From Ancylobacter novellus (lineage in GTDB: Bacteria; Pseudomonadota; Alphaproteobacteria; Rhizobiales; Xanthobacteraceae): DNA of 46,542 nucleotides. Made by a program: the position numbers and the translations under genes. The notes under the pieces are model-generated. The model was not told where the DNA came from and made no database searches. It saw nothing but the letters and a program-made list of their open reading frames with translations. The stretch spans positions 1 to 46,542 of the forward strand of contig QFQD01000034.1 in the NCBI GenBank assembly GCA_003241485.1, read 5' to 3'. Of this stretch, positions 18,278 to 26,641 are shown in pieces. Numbering within the stretch: position 1 is the stretch's first letter; each line of letters opens with the position of its first letter.

Positions 18278-20005
18278 CTAGCTCTGGCGGATCAGCGGCA
18301 CGTAGTGGTGCGGCTGGCGCATCGTCACCAGATCCTTGCGCCGCACCACATTGGTGGGGTAGCGCGTGTCGAGGTTCGAGGTGTCGACCTCGGCCGCGAT
18401 GACGCCCTCGCCTTCCCCGAGAATGGCCTCGCGGCGGGGGAACTCGAAGGTGTCCGGCCCGAACACGCCGCTCTTGCCGAGATAGCCGGACGCTTCGTCG
18501 AGCACATTGGCAAAGGCGAGGTGGACGTTGTTCTCGCCGGCGCGCGCGCGCATCAGGTGCCAGTGGTGCGGGTCGGCGCCGGTCGGGATCGGGTAGTTCT
18601 GCGCCACCGCGCTGCCGGCATGCGGCGCGGTGAGCTTGCCGCGCAGCGCGGCCGGGCACAGCACGAGATCGCAGCCGCGCAGCGCCAGCACGCGCCCGGC
18701 CTCGGGGAAAGCGGCGTCGTGGCCGATCAGCAGGCCGACGCGCCCGAAGGCGGTGTCGAACACGCCCCACTCATCGCCGGGCGTCGCCCAATTGTGGTCC
18801 GACGCGTCGAGATGGGTCTTGCGGTAGCGCCCGATCACGCCCTGCGGGCCGACCAGCACGGCGCTGTTGTAGAGCGTGCCGTCGTCCTCCTCGGCGAAGC
18901 CGGCGGCGATGTGGAGGCGAAGGCGGGCGGCAATAGTGACCAGCCGGGCGACCGCCGGCCCGTCGAGCCGCACCGCGTCCGGCGCGTCGAGGCCGGTGAC
19001 AGCGCGTTCGGGGAAGACAACGAGTTCGGCCCCCTCCTCGCGCGCGGCGGTGGCGGCCACTTCTTCGATGCGGGCGAGATTGGCGGCGACATCGCCGCCG
19101 GGAGCGAACTGCGCGACAGCGACGCGCGAGCGCCGGCCGGGCGGCAACGGGCGGTGGCCATAGAGGCTGAAGAAGTCGAGCGGGTTCCAGCCGAGCGTGC
19201 CCGTCGGCAGCTCCATGTAAAGCTCGGGCCGGCGCTGCTCGAACACGCTCTCGCCGAGCACCCGGCGGGCGCGGGCGCGCTCAAGGTCGATCTCGACGCA
19301 GGCGATGCCGTCGCCGCCGTCGATGACCGCCTCAAGGGTGCCGTCCGGCCCGATCACGCAGCTGCCGCCGGAGAACTGCACGGTGCGCTCCAGCCCCCAG
19401 CGATTGGCCTCGATGAGATAGCAGCTGTTCTCGACCGCGCGGGTGATCCAGTAGGGCGCGGGGGTGCGCTCGGCCAGCCAGTTGGAGATGTGGCAGATGA
19501 TGTCCGCGCCGCCGAGGCCGACGAGACGGGCGGTCTCGACGAAATGGATGTCCATGCACACCAGCAGCGCGATGCGGCCGATCGGCGTGTCGAACACCTG
19601 ATGGCCGCGATCGCCCGGCGCCGACCATTTCGGCTCGGCGATATAGGGGTGGGTCTTGCGGTGCGTGCCGACCACGCCCTGCGGGCCGATGAGCACGGCG
19701 GAATTGAAGTAGAGGTTGGTGTCGGGATCGACTTCCGGCATGCCGACGACGATGAAGCAGTCGTGCTCGCGCGCCAGCGCGGCGAACCGGTCCGTGGTGG
19801 GACCGGGGACCGGCTCGACGAAGGGCGCGACTTCCGCGCGGTCGAACCAGCAATAGCCGGTCGTGCCCATTTCCGGTGTCACGATCAGCTTCGCGCCCTC
19901 CCGCGCGGCCTGCGCCACCATGTCGAGGAGGCGTGCAATGTTGCGCTCCTTCTCGAACAGCGTCGGTTCAAACTGGACGGTGGCGACCTTGAGCAGGCTG
20001 GACAT
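18278..20005 (-). CDS. Two-domain nitrilase-superfamily amidohydrolase with a degenerate second domain
   Basis: A 575-residue fusion of two carbon-nitrogen hydrolase domains. Domain 1 (about 5-275) has the full Glu-Lys-Cys triad: Glu45 (TPEMGTTGY), Lys117 (HRKTHPY) and Cys150 (LLVCMDIHF). Domain 2 (about 293-560) keeps Glu333 (FPERAVTG) and Lys396 (YRKTHLD), but the cysteine position is Gly428 (LLIGHDAAFPE), so it should not be catalytic and may be structural or regulatory. Most single nitrilase proteins are 260-320 residues. It is the last gene of the amide operon, 150 bp behind the formamidase, and probably hydrolyses an amide or nitrile imported by the upstream ABC system. The precise substrate is unknown. 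Confidence 0.88.
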   Translation of the reverse strand: MSSLLKVATVQFEPTLFEKERNIARLLDMVAQAAREGAKLIVTPEMGTTGYCWFDRAEVAPFVEPVPGPTTDRFAALAREHDCFIVVGMPEVDPDTNLYFNSAVLIGPQGVVGTHRKTHPYIAEPKWSAPGDRGHQVFDTPIGRIALLVCMDIHFVETARLVGLGGADIICHISNWLAERTPAPYWITRAVENSCYLIEANRWGLERTVQFSGGSCVIGPDGTLEAVIDGGDGIACVEIDLERARARRVLGESVFEQRRPELYMELPTGTLGWNPLDFFSLYGHRPLPPGRRSRVAVAQFAPGGDVAANLARIEEVAATAAREEGAELVVFPERAVTGLDAPDAVRLDGPAVARLVTIAARLRLHIAAGFAEEDDGTLYNSAVLVGPQGVIGRYRKTHLDASDHNWATPGDEWGVFDTAFGRVGLLIGHDAAFPEAGRVLALRGCDLVLCPAALRGKLTAPHAGSAVAQNYPIPTGADPHHWHLMRARAGENNVHLAFANVLDEASGYLGKSGVFGPDTFEFPRREAILGEGEGVIAAEVDTSNLDTRYPTNVVRRKDLVTMRQPHHYVPLIRQS

Positions 20006-20116
20006 GGCGGTTCTCCGGGCAAGGCAGGGCCGTGCTCTCCCTTCGAGGGGAAAGCCGGCGTGCCAGGCAGGCTGATGAGGCGAGCGCGGGTGCGGCGCGA
20101 GGCGGGGCCTCGGTTC

Positions 20117-20142
20117 CGCCCCCTCCCACCGGGGAGAGGGCG
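20117..20142. repeat. REP-like hairpin between formamidase and nitrilase genes
   Basis: CGCCC-c-CTCCC (20117-20127) pairs with GGGAG-a-GGGCG (20132-20142) around a 4-base loop, with one internal mismatch. It sits in the 150-bp gap between two co-directional genes. The composition resembles repetitive extragenic palindromes common in alphaproteobacteria. It may stabilise the upstream transcript or reduce downstream expression. Confidence 0.4.
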
Positions 20143-20156
20143 TTTGCCGCGAGCGA

Positions 20157-21149
20157 TCAGGGCTTGAGGTACGACTTCAGGATGGAGGCCCCCAGCGTGT
20201 ATTTGGGATCCACCATGTTGCCCACGCGGACCCGGCCGCACTGGGTCAGCAGCATGTAAGCCTCGATCTCGTCGAAGCCGTAATCGGCCGCCATCCAGCG
20301 GATGAGGTCGCGATAGGCCATGCGGGCGGCGTCCTCCATCGGGCGGGTGGAGCCGATGGACATGATGAAGTCCTGCGTCTCCAGGCGCGGCGTGCCGATG
20401 GTCCAGCCCTTGATGAGGTCGATCTGGATGGTGGTGACGGTCGGGTGCTCCAGCGCGACGCCGCACAGTTCGCCGTCGCCCTGCGTGGCATGGCAGTCGC
20501 CGAGATAGAGCAGGCCGCCCTTGATGTTGACCGGCAGGTAGATGACCGCGCCGATGCCGACATCGGGCAGGTCCATGTTGCCGCCGTAATAGTCCGGCTG
20601 CAGCGAGGTGATCGCCTCGATCTCCGGCGAGGTGCCGATGGTGCCGATGAACGGCACGTAGGGCAGCGTGATCTTGTCGCTCCACTTGGTGCCGGTCTCG
20701 GCATCGACATGCAGCTTCTTGACCTTGATCGGCAGCGGCGCATTCAGCATCGCCGTGTCCTTGGTCGGCACGAGGCCGCCGAAATCCGGCATGATGAGCG
20801 TGGTGCCGACCGGCTGCGCGCCGCGCGGCACGATGTTCTTGATGTAGACCGCCAGCGTGTCGCCCTTCTCCGCGCCATTGACGTAGATCGGGCCGTTCTG
20901 CGGGTTGAGATAGGGGAAGTTCAGGATATCGAGCGGGTTGTCGGTCTCGTTCTTGATCTTGCCCTCGAAGGCGTCGTGCGTCTCGGCGGCGACCACCGCA
21001 CCCGGATCGACCTTCAGCGCCGGCTCCACATAGGGACCGTAGACATAGTGATACGTGCCCTGCTCCGCCTCGGTGAGGGAGTGGGACGCGCCCGCCTGGC
21101 CCTTGGCGAGGCCTTTGCGAGCCATGATGGAGTTCTCGAGCCAGGACAT
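20157..21149 (-). CDS. Acetamidase/formamidase (FmdA family)
   Basis: A 330-residue cytoplasmic amidase of the acetamidase/formamidase family, releasing ammonia from formamide or similar short amides. Family hallmarks are the conserved YLGDCHATQGDGELCGVALE stretch, the GNMDLPDVGIGAVIYLPV segment before it, and the C-terminal DLIRWMAADYGFDEIEAY. The ATG at 21149 follows a good AAGGAGAA. It lies 30 bp behind the last transporter gene. With formamide as substrate it would feed formate and ammonia to a methylotroph, which suits the mxa genes further on. Confidence 0.9.
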   Translation of the reverse strand: MSWLENSIMARKGLAKGQAGASHSLTEAEQGTYHYVYGPYVEPALKVDPGAVVAAETHDAFEGKIKNETDNPLDILNFPYLNPQNGPIYVNGAEKGDTLAVYIKNIVPRGAQPVGTTLIMPDFGGLVPTKDTAMLNAPLPIKVKKLHVDAETGTKWSDKITLPYVPFIGTIGTSPEIEAITSLQPDYYGGNMDLPDVGIGAVIYLPVNIKGGLLYLGDCHATQGDGELCGVALEHPTVTTIQIDLIKGWTIGTPRLETQDFIMSIGSTRPMEDAARMAYRDLIRWMAADYGFDEIEAYMLLTQCGRVRVGNMVDPKYTLGASILKSYLKP

Positions 21150-21179
21150 GATGTTCTCCTTGGAAACTGGCTTTCGCGA

Positions 21180-21893
21180 TCAGACGGCGAGGTGGCGTCG
21201 CATGGCTTCGCCGTCGGCGAGCGCGTCGCGCTCGAGTTCGGCGACGATGCGGCCCTTGTCCATGACGTAGCAGCGCTGCGCCATGGCGCGGATCATGTCG
21301 ATGTTCTGCTCCACCAGAACCACGGTGACGCCCGTGTCCTTGTTGAGCTGGACCATGATGCGGGCGATGTCCTGCACGATGTTGGGCTGGATGCCCTCGG
21401 AAGGCTCGTCGAGCAGGATCAGCGAGGGGTCGGCGACCAGCACGCGGGCGATGGCGAGCTGCTGCTGCTGGCCGCCGGACATGGTGCCGGCGCGCTGCGC
21501 CCAGCGCTCCCGCAGGATCGGGAAATAACCCAGCACCCGCTCGCGCGCCGCCTCCGGGACGCTGCCCCGGCGCATGGCACCGACGGCGATGTTCTCCGCC
21601 ACGGTGAGGCGGGGGAACACGTCGCGGCCCTGCGGCACATAGCCGATGCCGAGCCGGGCCCGCCGGAAGGCCGAGAGCTGTTCGATCGGCTTGTCGCGAT
21701 AGATGATCGAGCCGTCCATCGCCGGCACGAGGCCGATGAGACTCTTCATCAGCGTCGACTTGCCGACGCCGTTGCGGCCGATGACGGCAACGATCTCGCC
21801 TTCGCGCACGCTGAGGTCGAGCCCCTGCAGCACGGGCTTGCCGCCATAGCCGGCGCGCAGGCCGACGGTCGAGAGCATGACTTCCTTACGCAT
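21180..21893 (-). CDS. Urea/amide ABC transporter ATP-binding protein (UrtE/LivF type)
   Basis: ABC ATPase of 237 residues, second nucleotide-binding subunit of a branched-chain-amino-acid-type importer. It has Walker A (GRNGVGKST), Q-loop (YVPQGRDVFPRLTV), signature (MSGGQQQQLAIARVL), Walker B (LILLDEPSEG) and the LVEQN switch region; the SEGIQPNIVQDI wording is typical of UrtE. Its ATG (21893) overlaps the end of the preceding ATPase gene by 8 bp; a second start (MLSTVG) is five codons in. Confidence 0.9.
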   Translation of the reverse strand: MRKEVMLSTVGLRAGYGGKPVLQGLDLSVREGEIVAVIGRNGVGKSTLMKSLIGLVPAMDGSIIYRDKPIEQLSAFRRARLGIGYVPQGRDVFPRLTVAENIAVGAMRRGSVPEAARERVLGYFPILRERWAQRAGTMSGGQQQQLAIARVLVADPSLILLDEPSEGIQPNIVQDIARIMVQLNKDTGVTVVLVEQNIDMIRAMAQRCYVMDKGRIVAELERDALADGEAMRRHLAV

Positions 21894-22629
21894 TAACGCC
21901 CCCGGTCTGCGCGTGTGCCGTGGTCTGGCCGAGATAGATCGCGGCGACGTCCTCATTGGCGACGATCTCGTCGATCGAGCCCTGCGCGAACACCTTGCCC
22001 AGATGCAGCACCGTGACCTGCTGCGCGACCTGCCGGACGAAGGCCATGTCGTGCTCCACCGCCAGCACGGTCATGCCCTCGCTGTTGAGGCGCTTGACCA
22101 TCTCGCCGGTGGCGTGGGTCTCCTCCGGCGACATGCCCGCGGTCGGCTCGTCGAGCAGCAGCAGGCGCGGCTTGAGGCTGATCGCCATGCCGATCTCCAG
22201 CCACTGCTTCTGGCCGTGGCTGAGATTGCCGGCGAGGCGCTTGGCATCAGCAGCGAGGTTGAGGAAGACGAGCAGCTTGTCGATCTCCTCGCCCAGCGTC
22301 GCGGGCGGGTAATGGTGCTGCATCGCGATCTCAAGGTTCTGCCGCACGCTCAGCGCCTTGAAGATGCCCGGCACCTGGAACTTGACGCTCATGCCGCGGC
22401 GGATGCGCTGGAACGGCTTGAGGCGCGTGATGTCCTCGCCGGCAAAAAGGATGGCGCCCGAATTCGCCAGATGCTCGCCGAGGATCAGCCGGAACAGCGT
22501 CGACTTGCCGGCGCCGTTCGGGCCGATGAGGCAGTGGATCTGGCCTGTCTCCAGCACGAGGTCGACATTGTTGGTGACGTGCAGGCCGCCGAAGCGCTTG
22601 TTGAGGGCGCGGGTTTCGAGGAGCGACAT
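21886..22629 (-). CDS. Urea/amide ABC transporter ATP-binding protein (UrtD/LivG type)
   Basis: ABC ATPase of 247 residues. Walker A is GPNGAGKST, the signature is LSHGQKQWLEIGMA and Walker B is LLLLDEPTAGMSPEE; HGQKQWLEIGMAI is characteristic of UrtD-type subunits. It pairs with the following ATPase to power the two permeases encoded upstream. It starts within the stop of the permease gene (TGATG overlap), so coupling is tight. Confidence 0.9.
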   Translation of the reverse strand: MSLLETRALNKRFGGLHVTNNVDLVLETGQIHCLIGPNGAGKSTLFRLILGEHLANSGAILFAGEDITRLKPFQRIRRGMSVKFQVPGIFKALSVRQNLEIAMQHHYPPATLGEEIDKLLVFLNLAADAKRLAGNLSHGQKQWLEIGMAISLKPRLLLLDEPTAGMSPEETHATGEMVKRLNSEGMTVLAVEHDMAFVRQVAQQVTVLHLGKVFAQGSIDEIVANEDVAAIYLGQTTAHAQTGGVNA

Positions 22630-23705
22630 CAGGCGTCTCCCGACTGGCCGTTCGAGGCGCGGCTGGCGAAGGGACGGGCGATCAGCGCGGCCAGCGCGAA
22701 GATGAGGCCGCGCGGGGCGAGGAGTACGGTGAGCACCAGCATCGCCCCCATCACCACCAGCGCGTACTGGCTGCCATGGATGGTCAAGGCCTGGAACACG
22801 GCGAGCACGGTCACGGTGCCGACGAGCGTCGTGGTGAGGTCGGAGCGTCCGCCCACCGCCACCCAGACGATGGGCAGCGCGGCGGCGGTCATGCCCATGC
22901 TGGAGGGCGTGATGTACTGGCCCCATGAGGTGTAGAGCACGCCCGACAGCCCGGCGAGCGCGGCGCCGATGACGAAGGTGCCGAGCTGGTATTTGCGGAT
23001 GTCGTAGCCCAGCATCTCGGCCCGCTCGGGATTCTCGCGGATGGCGACGAGAATGTTGCCGAAGGACGAGTTCACCAGAATGCGCAGGCCGAGATAGATC
23101 ACGACCAAGAGGCCCAGCACGACGTAATAAAGCTGCACGTCCGGGAACAGCACGATGTCGCCCCCCGGCCAGGGAATGGTCAGCGGCGGCATGTTGCTCA
23201 TGCCGTTGAAGCCGTTCAGCCGGGCCGCGCCGATCTTCCATTCCGGGCCGGCGGTCTGCGCCATGAAGCGCTCCAGAACCAGCGTTACCGAGAGGGTGAC
23301 GATGCCGAGGAACACGCCGGAGATGCGGCCGAAGAACAGGAAATAGCCGAGCAGCGCGGCGAAAAGCGCCGCCACCGCCACCGCGCCCACCAGCGCCACC
23401 AGGGTGAAGCCGTAGGCCGCGCCGAAATTGATGGTGAGGATGCCGTAGCTGTAGCCGGCGATGCCGAAGAACGCCGTCTGGCCGAAGCTGAGCGAGCCGC
23501 CATAGCCCCAGATCAGGCACAGGCCGAGCGCCATGAAGATCCAGGTGAAGAAGTACACGGTGTTGCCGACGGTGTAGCCGTCCGAGAACTGCGGGTAGGC
23601 GCAGGCGCCGGCCAGCACGATGAGGAAGCCGGCCCAGAAGCCGGGCCCGCGGCCCAGCGTCTGCGGGCCTTCCAGGCGGGAGAAGAAGCGGGAGAGCGCG
23701 TTCAT
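22629..23705 (-). CDS. Urea/amide ABC transporter permease (UrtC/LivM type)
   Basis: Inner-membrane permease of 358 residues with about ten hydrophobic helices and the LivM-family sequence GYGGSLSFGQTAFFGIAGYSYG near the N-terminus, plus the EAA-like loop NPERAEMLGYDIRKYQLGTFVIGAALAGLSG. It forms a heterodimer with the UrtB-type subunit encoded 21 bp upstream. Together they are expected to move urea or short amides into the cytoplasm. Confidence 0.9.
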   Translation of the reverse strand: MNALSRFFSRLEGPQTLGRGPGFWAGFLIVLAGACAYPQFSDGYTVGNTVYFFTWIFMALGLCLIWGYGGSLSFGQTAFFGIAGYSYGILTINFGAAYGFTLVALVGAVAVAALFAALLGYFLFFGRISGVFLGIVTLSVTLVLERFMAQTAGPEWKIGAARLNGFNGMSNMPPLTIPWPGGDIVLFPDVQLYYVVLGLLVVIYLGLRILVNSSFGNILVAIRENPERAEMLGYDIRKYQLGTFVIGAALAGLSGVLYTSWGQYITPSSMGMTAAALPIVWVAVGGRSDLTTTLVGTVTVLAVFQALTIHGSQYALVVMGAMLVLTVLLAPRGLIFALAALIARPFASRASNGQSGDA

Positions 23706-23726
23706 GGTGCTTTTCTCGTGTCCAGG

Positions 23727-24599
23727 TCAGGCGCGCTCGCGCAGCAGGAAGCCGGAAATGCCACGCGGCAGGACCCGGATGACGATGATGACGGTGAGGA
23801 GCAGCCCGATCTGGCCGAACAGCTGGCCGTACCAGGAGGTCATGGTGGCCTTCACGATCGCCAGCACGGCGGCGGCGGGCGCGGTGCCGAGGAACACGTC
23901 GGCGCCGCCGACCACCACCGTGACGAAGGCTTCCATGATGAAGGTGGTGCCCATGGTCGGCACCAGCGTCATGGTCGGCGCGTAAAGGCCGCCGGCAAGG
24001 CCGGCGAGGCCGGCGCCGAGCGCGAAGGTCAGGCTGTAGACGAGGCGCGTGTCGATGCCGAGCGCGGCGGCCATGTGCGGCACCTGGATGGTGGCGCGTG
24101 CCATGACGCCGAAGCGCGTCCAGTTGAACAGCGCGTAGAGGCCCGCCAGCACCGCCAGCGCCATGACGAACAGCACGACGCGGTACAGCGAGTAGGAATA
24201 GGCGCCGATCTGGAAACTGCCGAAAGGCGTGCCCACGCCGGCCATGGTGGAGCCGAGCACGATCAGCGTGCCCTGCGTGGCGATGAGGCTGATGCCCCAT
24301 GTGGCGACGATGGTGTCGAGCGGCCGCTCATAGAGATGGCGGATCACCAGTATCTCCACCACCGCGCCCACGGCGCCCGACACGATCGCGCCGATGGCGA
24401 TGGCGAGTGGCAGCGGCACCCCGGCATGGGCGGCGGAGACGGTGACATAGGCCCCGCACATGATGAATTCGCCATGCGCCAGATTAATCACCCCCATCAT
24501 CCCGAAGATGACGGCAAGGCCGCAGGCGGACAGCACCAGAAAGGCGAAGGCGTCGCCGAACTGGTAGAGCGCGGAGAAGGCTAGAGTTCCGACATCCAT
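23727..24599 (-). CDS. Urea/amide ABC transporter permease (UrtB/LivH type)
   Basis: Inner-membrane permease of 290 residues, eight or so helices, with the LivH signature FGMMGVINLAHGEFIMCGAYV and a C-terminal EAFVTVVVGGADVFLGT loop. It is the short, LivH-sized form without the long N-terminal extension of some UrtB proteins. I start it at ATG 24599; an open frame continues upstream to 24707 but runs through the hairpin region and is not coding-like. No strong ribosome site is visible. Confidence 0.9.
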   Translation of the reverse strand: MDVGTLAFSALYQFGDAFAFLVLSACGLAVIFGMMGVINLAHGEFIMCGAYVTVSAAHAGVPLPLAIAIGAIVSGAVGAVVEILVIRHLYERPLDTIVATWGISLIATQGTLIVLGSTMAGVGTPFGSFQIGAYSYSLYRVVLFVMALAVLAGLYALFNWTRFGVMARATIQVPHMAAALGIDTRLVYSLTFALGAGLAGLAGGLYAPTMTLVPTMGTTFIMEAFVTVVVGGADVFLGTAPAAAVLAIVKATMTSWYGQLFGQIGLLLTVIIVIRVLPRGISGFLLRERA

Positions 24600-24627
24600 C
24601 GGCGGCGGCCCTGGTCTGGAGGAAAAG

Positions 24628-24663
24628 GTTGTCCCGGCACGGAGGGGGGTCGGCCGGGACAAC
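24628..24663 (-). terminator. Strong hairpin between binding-protein and permease genes
   Basis: GTTGTCCCGGC (24628-24638) pairs perfectly over 11 bp with GCCGGGACAAC (24653-24663); on the minus strand the stem is followed by CTTTTCC. This is a partial terminator or 3'-protective element placed so that the binding protein is made in excess over the membrane subunits, as is usual for ABC importers. Confidence 0.6.
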
Positions 24664-24726
24664 GCGCGGGAGGTGCCGGTGCGGCGGGCCTCCCGCGAAG
24701 GGGTCAAAGAGCGATCGGAGGACCGA

Positions 24727-25965
24727 TCAGTTCTTCGGCGGCGGGTTCGAGGGCGTGTACTGCGCGCTCGGGTCGCTCTTGGTCAGGTCGCAGCCGGCCT
24801 CGCCCAGCCAGTAGGGCTTGATGTCCTGCCAGACCTTGGGGAAAGAGATCGAGTGATCCGCGCCCACCTTGGCGAGATAGATGGTGTGGGACATGTGCTG
24901 GCTCTTCGGATCGAGGCACACCTTGCCCTCGGGCGCGTCCATGCAGACATCGCCCTTGGCGATCTCCTTGCGCAGGTCCTCGCGCTTGGTGGACTTCGCG
25001 CGCTCCACCATCTGCTTGTAGAGATAGACCGCGAGATAGGAGTTCTCGGCTTCCTGGTTCACATAGGGCTCGTCCGGGAACTTCGCCTTGAACTTGGCGA
25101 CGAACGCCTTGGATTCCGGCGTGTCGATCTCTTCGATGTAGTTGGTGGTGACGTACATGTCCTTGAGCGACGGCGGCTTGAAGCGCTTGTGCTCATAGCC
25201 CTGGCCGACATTGACCGAGGAGGCCATCGGCAGGTTCACATTGGCGGACGCGGCCTGCTCGTAATAGGAGGCCTGCGCGGTGCCAACCAGCAGCGTCACC
25301 ACGAAATCGGGCTTGGCCTTCTGGATGTTCTGGATGTTCTGGGAGAACTGCGACACGCCGAGCGGGATGAAGTCCTCGCCGACCATCTCGCCACCGTGCT
25401 CCTTGACGATGTTGCGCACCCATTCGGCCGAGATCTGGCCGAAATTGTAGTCGGCGGCGAGCGTGTAGACCTTCTTGCCGTACTTCTCCATCATCCACGG
25501 GATGAGCGTGGAGAACTGCTGCTCGGGCACCGCGCCGGTGACGACCATGTTGGCGTCGCAGACGCCGCCTTCATACTGGTTGTTGTAGAAGGCGAAGCCG
25601 TCGAACTGGTTGACGATCGGGCGATACGCCTCGCGCGAGGCGGAGGAGAAGCCGGCGAACACGACGTCGACCTTGTCGCGCTGCAGCACGCGGCGCATGA
25701 ATTCCTGGTAGCGGGTGTTGTCGGACTGGGTGTCGTAGATCACCAGTTCCAGCGGGCGGCCATCAATACCGCCGGCCTTGTTGATCTCCTCGGCGGCGAG
25801 CTGGATGGCGTGCACCTTGCCGATGGTGGCGGCGGCGAAGTCGCCGGACTGGTCCTCAAGGACGCCGAGCTTGATGGGATCGGCGGCGAAAGCGTTGGCG
25901 ACGCTGAGCAAAAGCGTCCCCGAGAGGGCCGCGACACGCAGCCCCCGCATGGTCTTCCCAGACAT
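24727..25965 (-). CDS. Urea/amide ABC transporter substrate-binding protein
   Basis: Periplasmic binding protein of 412 residues, type I fold (Peripla_BP_6/5 type). A signal peptide (MRGLRVAALSGTLLLSVANAFA) is followed by DPIKLGVLEDQSGDFAA, AAEEINKAGGIDGRPLELVIYDTQSD and the hinge segments typical of UrtA/FmdD proteins. ATG 25965 is preceded by AGGAGA. The gene follows the antiterminator gene by 19 bp. Because of the amiC/amiR and amidase neighbours I favour short amides or urea as ligand over branched-chain amino acids. Confidence 0.9.
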   Translation of the reverse strand: MSGKTMRGLRVAALSGTLLLSVANAFAADPIKLGVLEDQSGDFAAATIGKVHAIQLAAEEINKAGGIDGRPLELVIYDTQSDNTRYQEFMRRVLQRDKVDVVFAGFSSASREAYRPIVNQFDGFAFYNNQYEGGVCDANMVVTGAVPEQQFSTLIPWMMEKYGKKVYTLAADYNFGQISAEWVRNIVKEHGGEMVGEDFIPLGVSQFSQNIQNIQKAKPDFVVTLLVGTAQASYYEQAASANVNLPMASSVNVGQGYEHKRFKPPSLKDMYVTTNYIEEIDTPESKAFVAKFKAKFPDEPYVNQEAENSYLAVYLYKQMVERAKSTKREDLRKEIAKGDVCMDAPEGKVCLDPKSQHMSHTIYLAKVGADHSISFPKVWQDIKPYWLGEAGCDLTKSDPSAQYTPSNPPPKN

Positions 25966-25984
25966 TTTATTCTCCTGTGAAAGG

Positions 25985-26641
25985 TTATATTCGTCCCACG
26001 CGAGACTCCGGCACCTGGAGTTGCGTCGGTTCATCGAGGGCTTCCGCCCTCGCCTTCAAAAAGGCCTCGCAGAAATCTTCGAGAGTCTGCCGCGAGCGCA
26101 TGCTTTCACGACGAAGCCACTCATAAGCCTCGTCATCATCGACGCCCGTGGCGGTCATACGGGCGATGATGGCCTTAACCACCGCCCGGCGACCGCGCCG
26201 GCGGCGATCCATGTCGTCGAGCCGCGTCCGGAGATCGCCGCGCAACAGGAACTGGTTGATGCCCAGGAACAGGGCCGTGTAGACCGCCGCGCCCTGCACG
26301 GGTTTGCGCAGGAAAGCCGAGGCGCCCAGATTGATCAGGTGCTTGAGCCGGCTCGGCGCTTCGACCCCGACGAGGCCGATGACCGGCACCGGCGGCTGGC
26401 GTGAGCCGGCATTGATGTCGAGCGCGACCGGGTTGTCGAGGTCGCCGTCGATGAACAGGATGTCGCGCTCGGCCTGCAGCGCGCCGATGTCGATATCCGC
26501 GCACCCGTCCACAAGGGCGGGGTAGCTGGCGGCGACGCCGAGCTTGCCCAGCGTCTTTTCGAGCGCCTCCACGGCCGTGTGGTTGGACGTAACGATATAC
26601 GCCCGGCCGCCATTGAAGTTTTGCAGCAGACGAGGAGCCAT
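25985..26641 (-). CDS. amiR: AmiR-type ANTAR transcription antiterminator
   Basis: A 218-residue RNA-binding regulator. An N-terminal pseudo-receiver domain lacks the usual acidic pocket (the strand reads DILFIDGDLDN without a typical phosphorylation site). A coiled-coil linker (RGDLRTRLDDMDRRRRGRR) leads to a C-terminal ANTAR domain (AVVKAIIARMTATGVDDDEAYEWLRRESMRSRQTLEDFCEAF). In Pseudomonas AmiR is sequestered by AmiC until amide releases it to prevent termination in the leader RNA. ATG 26641 (or GTG 26644) overlaps the amiC stop. The matching RNA target lies at 27802-27923. Confidence 0.88.
   Translation of the reverse strand: MAPRLLQNFNGGRAYIVTSNHTAVEALEKTLGKLGVAASYPALVDGCADIDIGALQAERDILFIDGDLDNPVALDINAGSRQPPVPVIGLVGVEAPSRLKHLINLGASAFLRKPVQGAAVYTALFLGINQFLLRGDLRTRLDDMDRRRRGRRAVVKAIIARMTATGVDDDEAYEWLRRESMRSRQTLEDFCEAFLKARAEALDEPTQLQVPESRVGRI

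Noticed and set aside
20032..20055. Second hairpin near the REP-like element after the formamidase gene
   Set aside because: Only about 5 bp of stem, not better than expected in this composition.
17891..20167. Plus-strand open frame of 758 codons over ocd and the nitrilase gene
   Set aside because: Antisense or out-of-frame to two well-supported enzymes.
20445..21896. Plus-strand open frame of 483 codons over formamidase and UrtE genes
   Set aside because: Antisense shadow; the minus-strand proteins carry intact family motifs.
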